The translations under genes and the position numbers were made by a program. The notes beneath the pieces are model-generated. The model worked only from the letters and a program-made list of their open reading frames with translations, did not search any database and had not been told where the DNA came from. This document shows positions 57,350 through 64,000 of a DNA stretch of 64,000 nucleotides, in pieces. The stretch comes from Methanobrevibacter sp. (GTDB lineage: Archaea; Methanobacteriota; Methanobacteria; Methanobacteriales; Methanobacteriaceae): contig NZ_JAUNXX010000002.1 of assembly GCF_030539555.1 (NCBI RefSeq), forward strand, positions 36,408-100,407, in the 5' to 3' direction. Position 1 is the first letter of the stretch. Each line of letters starts with the position of its first letter.

Positions 57350-58354
57350 ATGTCAATGTATAATATGGATTTGGACAAGGTAATCCGCAAGATTAATTCC
57401 AAAAACGCAGAAACCGTTGGCCTGCAGTTTCCCGAAGGATTGAAAATGCAGGCGGTGAAGATTGCCCGTGCAATCGAAAGTGAAACCGAAGCCACCGTCA
57501 TAATATCAGGAGACCCCTGCTTCGGAGCGTGCGATGTTAGCGACTACAAGATGAAAGGTTCCGTTGACCTGATTGTCCACTACGGACACACGCCGCTTCC
57601 CCTAAAGTATGAGGTTCCCACAATTTTCATTGAAGCATTTTCAAACATTGACATCAAAAAGGATTTGGAGAAGTCACTGGATGTTCTGAAGGATTACTCG
57701 AAAATAGCATTAGTGACTACAACACAACATCTGCATCTTTTAAATGAAATAAAGGATTTTTTAGAAGATAATGGAAAAGAAGTGGTTCTTGGATCTTCAA
57801 AATCAACCAGGAAAGGACAAGTGCTTGGATGCAACTTCTCATCAATCAAGAATCTGGATGCTGAAATATTTCTATTCATAGGCAGTGGAAATTTCCACCC
57901 ATTAGGAATTAATCTATTTACAAACACTCCTGTTTTAGCTCTTGATCCGTACAATAGTGAAATTAGAAGAATGGATGAATATGCAGACAGAATCCTGAGA
58001 ATAAGGTTTGCCAGAATAACAAAGGCAAGAAGCGCTAAAAAATGGGGAATTATCGTATCATCGAAGGAAGGACAATACAGAATGGCTCTTGCAAAAGAAA
58101 TTAAAAAAACTCTTGAAGAAAAAGGAATGGAAGCTTATATAATATTGGCAGATAATGTAAATCCAGATATACTCCTACCCTATTTGGAATTAGAAGCGTT
58201 TGTTGTAAGCGCTTGTCCAAGAATCGCTATTGATGATTCGCAGATGTATAAAAAACCATTATTAACACCCCAAGAGTTAGAAATTGTATTGGACAAAAGA
58301 GAATGGAAAAACTATCAACTTGACGAAATATTATTCCATGAGAGATACAAATAA
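57350..58354 (+). CDS. dph2: Diphthamide synthase, 3-amino-3-carboxypropyl transferase
   Basis: First step of diphthamide formation on elongation factor 2. It is a non-canonical radical-SAM enzyme whose cluster is held by three cysteines spread through the chain. Candidates here are in CFGACDV (about 57-61), VLGCNF and VSACPRI. 334 residues from the ATG at 57350. The start lies one base after the hpt stop. Confidence 0.93.
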   Translation: MSMYNMDLDKVIRKINSKNAETVGLQFPEGLKMQAVKIARAIESETEATVIISGDPCFGACDVSDYKMKGSVDLIVHYGHTPLPLKYEVPTIFIEAFSNIDIKKDLEKSLDVLKDYSKIALVTTTQHLHLLNEIKDFLEDNGKEVVLGSSKSTRKGQVLGCNFSSIKNLDAEIFLFIGSGNFHPLGINLFTNTPVLALDPYNSEIRRMDEYADRILRIRFARITKARSAKKWGIIVSSKEGQYRMALAKEIKKTLEEKGMEAYIILADNVNPDILLPYLELEAFVVSACPRIAIDDSQMYKKPLLTPQELEIVLDKREWKNYQLDEILFHERYK

Positions 58355-58412
58355 TTTAAATAGTAATATAAATAAAATTATTTTATTAAATCTTTATTTT
58401 GGTGATTTTAAT

Positions 58413-58979
58413 ATGAGTATAGAAGAAGAACAAATTGTAATGCCTGGAGATAAACTTGGAATCGTAGAACAATATCTTCCGGGAGAAGGTACTTATGATG
58501 ATAATGGTGAAATAAAATCATCAGTACTTGGTAATGTTAAAATTAATCAAAAAATGAAGGTTATATCTGTTGATTCAGATGCCAAACCAGCTTTATTAAA
58601 AGTTGGAGACATTGTTTATGGACAAATTACTGATATTAAACCTCAAAGAGCTAATGTAAATATTGAATGTATAAAAGACAATGCAAGACCTTTAGCATTA
58701 CCATATATGGGAGCTATCCACATATCACAAGCAAAAAAAGATTACTTGGAAAAATTATCTGATGCATTTAGAATAGGAGACATCGTTCAAGCAAAAGTAG
58801 TTAAAATTACTGGAGATAATGTTGATTTAGGTACTGTAGATGATGATTGTGGAGTTCTGAAAGCCATGTGTACTCGTTGTAGAGATTTCATGCACACAAC
58901 CAAAAAGCAAAATGAACTTCAATGTAATACATGCAATAAAAAAGAAAAAAGAAAAGTTTCTAAAAACTACATTGATTAA
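58413..58979 (+). CDS. csl4: Exosome RNA-binding subunit Csl4
   Basis: Cap subunit of the archaeal exosome. 188 residues from the ATG at 58413, with GGTGATTT upstream. N-terminal strand domain (MPGDKLGIVEQYLPGEGTYD), S1 domain (VGDIVYGQITDIKPQRANVNI) and C-terminal zinc ribbon (CTRCRDF and CNTC). rpoL follows after 14 nt. Confidence 0.94.
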   Translation: MSIEEEQIVMPGDKLGIVEQYLPGEGTYDDNGEIKSSVLGNVKINQKMKVISVDSDAKPALLKVGDIVYGQITDIKPQRANVNIECIKDNARPLALPYMGAIHISQAKKDYLEKLSDAFRIGDIVQAKVVKITGDNVDLGTVDDDCGVLKAMCTRCRDFMHTTKKQNELQCNTCNKKEKRKVSKNYID

Positions 58980-58993
58980 TTAAGGTTGATATA

Positions 58994-59275
58994 ATGGATG
59001 AGAATTTTAAAATTATTGAAGAAAAAACATTAGAATTAACATTTAGAGTAGAAGATGAAAGTCATGGCGTTTTTAATGCACTTAGACACATTTTAATGCA
59101 AAACCCTGATGTTGAATATGCTGTTTATAATATTGATCACCCTCTTACTGGAAAACCAGAAATGACCATCAAAACAAAAAGAGGAAAAAGGCCAAGAATA
59201 GTATTAAAACAAGCTGCAGAAGAACTTCAAAAAGAAAGTTCTGAATTTAAAAAACTTATTGACGAAGCTTTATAG
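58994..59275 (+). CDS. rpoL: RNA polymerase subunit L (Rpb11)
   Basis: 93-residue assembly subunit that pairs with RpoD. The alpha-like motif FRVEDESHGVFNALRHILMQNPDVEYAVYNIDHPL is diagnostic. In an operon with csl4 upstream and a NUDIX gene downstream. Confidence 0.95.
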   Translation: MDENFKIIEEKTLELTFRVEDESHGVFNALRHILMQNPDVEYAVYNIDHPLTGKPEMTIKTKRGKRPRIVLKQAAEELQKESSEFKKLIDEAL

Positions 59276-59303
59276 CTTCATTATTCATTTTTTAAGTGGT
59301 TAA

Positions 59304-59726
59304 ATGAGCGAATATAAAATTCCTTCAATCACTACTGATATATTTATTTTTGATGATGATTTTAATTTTATTTTAATTAAAAGAAAAAACAATCCTTTTA
59401 AAAATCAGTGGGCAATACCTGGAGGATACGTCGAATATGGGGAAACTGTAGAAAATGCAGCCATAAGAGAAGCAAAAGAAGAGACTAACATCGATGTTGA
59501 ACTTATAGACTTGGTGGGAGTATATTCCAAACCGAATAGAGACCCAAGAGGTCACTCTATAACAATAGCTTATACAGCAAGAGGAAATTTTAAAGATATG
59601 AAAGCAGATAGTGATGCAAAAGAAATAGCCATATTTTCATTTGAAAAATTAGATGAAATTGAACTTGCATTCGACCATGAAATAATTATCAAAGATTGTT
59701 TAAATAAAGCTAAAACTACTTTTTAA
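59304..59726 (+). CDS. NUDIX hydrolase, ADP-ribose pyrophosphatase-like
   Basis: 140 residues with Nudix box GGYVEYGET-------REAKEETNID and the downstream GVYSKPNRDPRGH segment found in archaeal ADP-ribose pyrophosphatases. It likely cleans up ADP-ribose; substrate not certain. Eighteen percent of residues are acidic, as in neighbours. Follows rpoL by 28 nt. Confidence 0.87.
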   Translation: MSEYKIPSITTDIFIFDDDFNFILIKRKNNPFKNQWAIPGGYVEYGETVENAAIREAKEETNIDVELIDLVGVYSKPNRDPRGHSITIAYTARGNFKDMKADSDAKEIAIFSFEKLDEIELAFDHEIIIKDCLNKAKTTF

Positions 59727-59800
59727 GGTATATATTTAAATATATTAAAAAAAAGATTACATAGATAAGAGGGATTAATAAGTTATAGAGGAGGAGTTAA

Positions 59801-60112
59801 ATGGAATTTTGTCCAGAATGTGGAGCAATGATGCTTCCTAACAATGGCATTTTAAAATGTAATTCATGCGGATATTCTAATGAACTTGACAATACCGAAG
59901 AATATAAAGTTTCAGAAGAAATTGAAGAACATGAGAATGTTAAAATGCTTGGTGAAGTTGATGATATGCGTTCAACCATAAAAGAAACCTGTCCTGAATG
60001 TGGGCATGATGAAGCTTATTATGAATTAAAGCAAACCCGTAGTGCCGATGAAGCACCTACACGTATTTTTACATGTGCCAAATGTAAACATACCTGGAGA
60101 GCCTATCACTGA
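59801..60112 (+). CDS. tfs: Transcription factor S (TFIIS/Rpb9-like)
   Basis: Cleavage-stimulating factor that rescues stalled RNA polymerase. 103 residues with two zinc ribbons (CPECG with CNSCG; CPECG with CAKC) and the catalytic acidic pair in RSADEAPTRIF. GGAGGAG ribosome site. The next gene starts 9 nt later. Confidence 0.95.
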   Translation: MEFCPECGAMMLPNNGILKCNSCGYSNELDNTEEYKVSEEIEEHENVKMLGEVDDMRSTIKETCPECGHDEAYYELKQTRSADEAPTRIFTCAKCKHTWRAYH

Positions 60113-60121
60113 GGTCTTTTT

Positions 60122-61099
60122 ATGAAAGATTCTAAAGAAAAAGAGCATAGGATTTCTAATCTCAAAGAAATGATTAATTCTGTTAAAGATGAAGATATCA
60201 GCAATATTGAAGATATTGAAGAAGATAGTGAATTAATTAATTATTTAAATGAGAATCACGACTATGGCGATTTAGAAATTGATGATGAATTTATTTATCG
60301 CCCTGACGACAATGAAGACTATGCAGTTAATTTGGAAGAAAACCCAATTGATGAAGAGTTTCTTATTAAAACACCTAATGAAAGTGAAAATTCTGAAGAG
60401 AATTCTGAAATGGACGATGTCGGCGATGCCATTACCGGAGAAATAAGTGAAAGCTTCGATAACATAATGAATGCTAAAATTGGCAGAACCCCCGTTTTAG
60501 GAGTTGTAAGCACTATTTTAGGATTAATCTTTATCGTTTTAGCTGCAATAACTTTCAATTCCCGCAGTGATAAAATTGTAGACAATGTTATTTCAGGAGA
60601 AAACAGTTTTATTGTTGTAATATTCATCATACTTGGTTTATTACTTTTAATTTATGGATTATACAGAGTTATCGGATTTAAAAATCCTCTGTCAAATATT
60701 TCAAATAGTATTGACTCCATTGAAAATGAAGATCAAAACGAAAGCGAAAAAATGGAAAATGATGAAAATATAATTCCAAAAAGCAACATTCCATTGGACA
60801 AGGAATCCTACAAAATAGGTGAATTCGATTTCGATGATTTAAAAAATAATCTTAAAAAACCAAAAACTGTTTTTAAAACCAAAACCGCACCAATTGAAGA
60901 AAATATTGAGGACATTCCTCCGGCACGTGAAAAACCTAAAGAGAAAAAAGGTTTGACTGCTGAAGAAATAGAAGAAATAGAATATGAACAGGTAATACTT
61001 GAAAACGAATCTATTGACGATATTTTCGCTGAAGTTGAAGACATTGAAGATATTCCCATAATTTCCATCGATTCCAAAGAAGGTAAAAATGAGGAATAA
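60122..61099 (+). CDS. Acidic two-span membrane protein of unknown function
   Basis: 325 residues. Residues 1-115 and 190-325 are very acidic and low in complexity (runs of Asp, Glu, Asn, Ile). Two membrane spans lie in the middle (about 125-143 and 161-182), joined by a short polar loop. The N-terminal and C-terminal soluble parts would face the same side. The arrangement suggests a scaffolding or envelope-linked protein; no family recognised. Same operon as tfs. Confidence 0.7.
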   Translation: MKDSKEKEHRISNLKEMINSVKDEDISNIEDIEEDSELINYLNENHDYGDLEIDDEFIYRPDDNEDYAVNLEENPIDEEFLIKTPNESENSEENSEMDDVGDAITGEISESFDNIMNAKIGRTPVLGVVSTILGLIFIVLAAITFNSRSDKIVDNVISGENSFIVVIFIILGLLLLIYGLYRVIGFKNPLSNISNSIDSIENEDQNESEKMENDENIIPKSNIPLDKESYKIGEFDFDDLKNNLKKPKTVFKTKTAPIEENIEDIPPAREKPKEKKGLTAEEIEEIEYEQVILENESIDDIFAEVEDIEDIPIISIDSKEGKNEE

Positions 61100-61120
61100 C
61101 TTTTATTATTTTTATTTTAT

Positions 61121-61194
61121 GGGCCTGTAGTCTAGTCAGGAATGACGCAGGACTTCGGATCCTGAGATCGGGGGTTCAAATCCCTCCAGGTCCG
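61121..61194 (+). tRNA. tRNA-Arg (anticodon TCG)
   Basis: 74 bases folding as a cloverleaf. The acceptor stem GGGCCTG pairs with CAGGTCC (one G-U), with discriminator G. The D stem is GTC/GAC. The anticodon stem CAGGA/TCCTG closes the loop CTTCGGA with anticodon TCG. The T arm has GTTCAAAT. No intron, and CCA is not encoded. The 3' end touches the stop codon of the convergent helicase gene. Confidence 0.93.
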
Positions 61195-63024
61195 CTAATT
61201 TTTAATCCTAACTACCGCTTCTTTGAAAAAGTCAGGTATTAGAGATCTGTACATTGGGCTTTTGAATAGCATATTAATATCACTATCAATAATATAGGTG
61301 TAACATGAATCATCTTCTGCCCTCATTCCACGGCCGTAGGCCTGCATAAGAGTCATTACAGTTTTATAAGCATACCATTTTTTATCCCGTTTCATTCGCA
61401 TATTTACTTGCTTATCGCCAAGATATGGGAAAGGTATTTTATAGATAACCTGAAATCTGCATTTATCATACGGTAAATCCACACCTTCACTCATTGAAGG
61501 CGAAACTAAAACTAGAGGATTCTCGTCTTTTTCAAATAAATTCAATATCTGCTCCCTGTTTTGTGGTGTGTGAGATATTAAACGTGAATTGTACAAATTA
61601 TTGGTAATATACCTTTGGCATTTGTAACTATGTGTGTGAATTAATCCTTTGTCTCCCTCATGCTTTTTTAATATTTCTTGCAGAATAGGTATTGTTTTAG
61701 GAGCAGTATTTTTAATCCTATTTGCAGACATCTTGCCGGCCAGATTGAGAATTATAGGCCGTTTTTCTTTTGTAAATGGACTATCTACCTTAATATGATA
61801 AACTTCAGCGGGATTTAACCCTAACCATTTGGAAAACATTTTATGAGAAAGGATTGTTGCACTCATAAAAATAACAACATCCCCGTACTTCAATAAATTA
61901 TTTTTAGCATAATGATGAACTCTTAACGGTTTAAATGTGACTCCAAATTCATCACTATCAATGACCCAATTTCCAGGTTCTTTTTCAAGATTGTCCCTAA
62001 GAGTTTTTAGTCTTGAAATTGTTGATTTAATCCTGTCTGCTTTATTTTTAGTTACATTTTTTAAATCAATATCCCCATAACTCTCCCCAATAGCTTCTAT
62101 TTCCATTTTCCAATCTTCAAGTTCACCATCTTTTAATGTTTGTGGAGAAATTGCCTTATTAATATCTTTTTCAAGAGTCCTATTGTATAGAGTAACTTCC
62201 ATAGTTGCCATCAATTTGTTTTCAATATTGTGTGCTTCGTCTAAAATCAATAAAGAACGAGTCCCAAAATGCTTAACGTAATTTAATTCCACTATGGCAT
62301 AATCATAGTTCATTAATGTAATGGGAGAGTTTATTGCATTAGCTTTTTGATTCCAGTAATGACAGTGGCTACCAGATTGATAAAAAATAGTTCCGCCAAA
62401 TGAATCCTCAAAAGCTAATTCTGCATCCAAAGTTGGATTTTTAGCAACACCATATTGGCAGAAAAAATTGCTTGATGTAGGTGTTGTTTTGCAGGTACCC
62501 ATGTCACAGGTAGTTTCCAAATTATCATTCAAACAGGCAAAATTGCCTCTGCCTTTTACTAATGGAAAATCAAATTCATCAGAGTATTGTGACTGCAATT
62601 GCTTTGTCATTGTTAAAATATATGCGGATTCATACATTTTAGCCAAAGTTGTAGCTATTGCGGATTTGCCTGTACCTGTGCCCGCTTCCAATATGATATA
62701 CTTATACCCTTTTCTGATAGCATCATTAATATCCTGAATGATATCCAACTGTCCCACTCTGGGACGTTCAAACGGAAAATTTTCAATAATCTCATCATCA
62801 ATATTTGGGTAGATTTCTTTTAGATATGCGATTGTACCTTCATCTAACTTATGGTCATCCACGGAATACACTTCAGGAATCTCATCATCTAAAATTGAAG
62901 AAGTAATTTTTTTAGAAAAACTAAATAAATTAGTTGGACCTTTAGTTTTCTTTTTACCGCTTGTTTTACAAGTACAATTACTTTTAAGCATACCACAATT
63001 TGGACAAAAAATAGAATTAGACAT
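61195..63024 (-). CDS. XPD/Rad3-like iron-sulfur DNA helicase (DinG family)
   Basis: Superfamily 2 helicase, 609 residues. N-terminal zinc ribbon CPNCGMLKSNCTC; Walker A EAGTGTGKSA (about 113-122); a four-cysteine [4Fe-4S] insertion starting GNFACLND and including CDMGTC and FFCQYG (about 160-190); DEAH box in ILDEAHNIE; and C-terminal motifs VSPSMSEGVDLP and QAYGRGMRAEDD. It probably acts in repair or in resolving DNA structures. Its stop codon abuts the tRNA-Arg 3' end with no spacer. Confidence 0.92.
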   Translation of the reverse strand: MSNSIFCPNCGMLKSNCTCKTSGKKKTKGPTNLFSFSKKITSSILDDEIPEVYSVDDHKLDEGTIAYLKEIYPNIDDEIIENFPFERPRVGQLDIIQDINDAIRKGYKYIILEAGTGTGKSAIATTLAKMYESAYILTMTKQLQSQYSDEFDFPLVKGRGNFACLNDNLETTCDMGTCKTTPTSSNFFCQYGVAKNPTLDAELAFEDSFGGTIFYQSGSHCHYWNQKANAINSPITLMNYDYAIVELNYVKHFGTRSLLILDEAHNIENKLMATMEVTLYNRTLEKDINKAISPQTLKDGELEDWKMEIEAIGESYGDIDLKNVTKNKADRIKSTISRLKTLRDNLEKEPGNWVIDSDEFGVTFKPLRVHHYAKNNLLKYGDVVIFMSATILSHKMFSKWLGLNPAEVYHIKVDSPFTKEKRPIILNLAGKMSANRIKNTAPKTIPILQEILKKHEGDKGLIHTHSYKCQRYITNNLYNSRLISHTPQNREQILNLFEKDENPLVLVSPSMSEGVDLPYDKCRFQVIYKIPFPYLGDKQVNMRMKRDKKWYAYKTVMTLMQAYGRGMRAEDDSCYTYIIDSDINMLFKSPMYRSLIPDFFKEAVVRIKN

Positions 63025-63119
63025 TAAGATTATATTAGTTAATATACTATAAATAAATTATAGAAAGAGCATTTGAAAAATAATTATCAAATTAAATAAT
63101 TCTTAAATAAAGTGATTAT

Positions 63120-63824
63120 ATGGAAAAAAAAGGAAAACTGATAGGAATTGGTGTTGGACCTGGAGATACAGAACTACTTACTTTAAAAGCGGCTAATGTT
63201 TTAAAAACTGTACCCGTCATTTTCTCACCGAAATCCTCAAAAGAAAAAGAAAGCATTGCATTATCTATTGTAAGACCAATACTTGAAGAAAGAAAAGATT
63301 ACAAAAGATTAATGATTGTGGCACCAATATTCCCAATGATTGAAGATAAAGAGGAACTTGAAAAAGTTTGGACAAGCGCATCAGAAATGATTGCCCAATA
63401 CTTAGACAGCGGAAGGGATGTGGCATTTATAACTCTTGGAGACAGTTCAATATTCAGTACATATTCATATGTGCAAAAAAGATTAGCTGGAAGATACGAA
63501 ATTGAAACAATCCCTGGAATCACATCATTTACTGCCTGTGCTGCCGCTAAAAACGAAGCACTTGTTGAACAAAATGACATCTTGACTATCGTTCCTAAAA
63601 TTGATGAACGATTATCAGAAGTATTGGAATATAGTGATTCTGTTGTATTAATGAAAGCTTCCAGAAATACAACTGACCTGGAAAAAACCATCGAAGAAAA
63701 AAATAGGCCTAAAGAAATTTATTCCGTGCAAAACTGCACTAGAGAAGATGAAAAGATTATTAAAGGATTTTCTAATGAAAAACCTTATCTTACAACAACA
63801 ATTATAAAATTTAATGATGATTAG
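63120..63824 (+). CDS. cbiL: Cobalt-precorrin-2 C20-methyltransferase
   Basis: Methylates C20 of the corrin precursor in the anaerobic cobamide pathway needed for methyl-transfer in methanogens. 234 residues of the class III (tetrapyrrole) methyltransferase fold: GIGVGPGDTELLTLKAANVL at the start, GDSSIFSTYSYV in the middle and IPGITSFTACAAA later. The stop overlaps that of the convergent V4R gene. Confidence 0.94.
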   Translation: MEKKGKLIGIGVGPGDTELLTLKAANVLKTVPVIFSPKSSKEKESIALSIVRPILEERKDYKRLMIVAPIFPMIEDKEELEKVWTSASEMIAQYLDSGRDVAFITLGDSSIFSTYSYVQKRLAGRYEIETIPGITSFTACAAAKNEALVEQNDILTIVPKIDERLSEVLEYSDSVVLMKASRNTTDLEKTIEEKNRPKEIYSVQNCTREDEKIIKGFSNEKPYLTTTIIKFNDD

Positions 63825-64000
63825 TAATTTTTGATAGGCAGAGGCTCTACCTCAAAAACACACTTTTCATCACCCATAGTGTAACATTGAGTTTCAATTA
63901 CACTGACTGGTAACTTGAAGTATTGTGAAAATAATGCTTCAAAAATTCCAGTATCTAAAAAACATGCAGGCTTACCAGTCTTCGGAAGCAGTTCACATTC
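63821..64000 (-). CDS. V4R-domain protein, C-terminal 59 residues (5' end outside window)
   Basis: Frame open to the window end; stop at 63821-63823. The visible tail, with GKPACFLDTGIFEALFSQYF and VIETQCYTMGDEKCVFEV, is the closing part of a 4-vinyl reductase (V4R) small-molecule-binding domain with its conserved cysteines. Such domains occur in regulators and in bacteriochlorophyll enzymes; in methanogens they are thought to sense hydrocarbons or cofactors. The full architecture is not visible. Confidence 0.75.
   Translation of the reverse strand, partial: ECELLPKTGKPACFLDTGIFEALFSQYFKLPVSVIETQCYTMGDEKCVFEVEPLPIKNY

Noticed and set aside
1..64000. CRISPR array, prophage, rRNA or integrase
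   Set aside because: No regularly spaced direct repeats, cas-like genes, phage structural genes, rRNA genes or integrases were recognised in the window.

Overview
The window is an AT-rich archaeal chromosome segment, almost certainly from a hydrogenotrophic, formate-using member of the Methanobacteriales close to Methanobrevibacter. The reasons are a complete formylmethanofuran dehydrogenase operon, an fdhC-fdhA-fdhB formate operon, archaeal information-processing genes (DP2, class I LysRS, L21e, RpoF, RpoL, TFS, SRP54, Sec61 beta, Pus10, Dph2, Csl4), the NrpR nitrogen regulator, and GGTGAT/GGAGG ribosome binding sites. Genus is an inference; no rRNA gene is present.

Layout. 1-2.7 kb: end of glnA, nrpR, and two small paralogous DUF2097-like genes. 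2.8-9.1 kb (minus strand): a seven-gene fwd operon whose first gene encodes a helix-turn-helix domain joined to a two-cluster ferredoxin domain. 9.1-9.5 kb: a divergent control region with two perfect 19-bp palindromes of one family and a separate 25-bp palindrome. 9.5-11.5 kb: mobB (with a repeat-containing C-terminal extension) and moaA. 11.6-15.9 kb (minus): fdhC-fdhA-fdhB. 16.4-18 kb: a DUF2149 / ExbB-like / multi-span membrane protein module. 18.2-21.7 kb: an FmdE-family protein and a FecCD-type ABC importer. 22-24.3 kb: fdhD, hxlB and a ModE/LysR-like regulator. Together 2.8-24.3 kb is a molybdenum/tungsten pterin enzyme island: enzymes, cofactor synthesis, sulfur insertion, a candidate importer and candidate regulators.

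24.4-27 kb: a PfkB sugar/nucleoside kinase and thiC. 27.1-28.8 kb: an accessory cluster in which a PIN-domain nuclease is flanked by two paralogous proteins of unknown function. 29-37 kb: a proteasome-activating ATPase without the usual C-terminal HbYX motif, lysS, a cytosine-deaminase-like gene, a coiled-coil protein and DNA polymerase D large subunit. 37.5-43 kb: nrdD behind CGAAC-type inverted repeats, then an L21e-rpoF-DUF655-ksgA-methyltransferase cluster whose leader contains a long bulged hairpin. 43-48.8 kb: lysine (dapF, lysA) and arginine (argD) biosynthesis, a NUDIX hydrolase, a zinc-ribbon protein and cyclophilin.

48.9-51.6 kb is the second accessory region: an amber-interrupted small gene, an MFS exporter, a glyoxalase-family fragment beside an IS200/IS605-like relic, and an overlooked operon of two tiny membrane proteins behind a perfect Shine-Dalgarno sequence. 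A similar 25-bp element lies upstream of the PIN cluster, the interrupted gene and the tiny-protein operon. 51.6-64 kb is mostly housekeeping: DNA glycosylase, hisF, Sec61 beta, moaC, pus10, srp54, hpt, dph2, csl4, rpoL, tfs, tRNA-Arg(TCG), an XPD-like helicase, cbiL and a partial V4R-domain gene.
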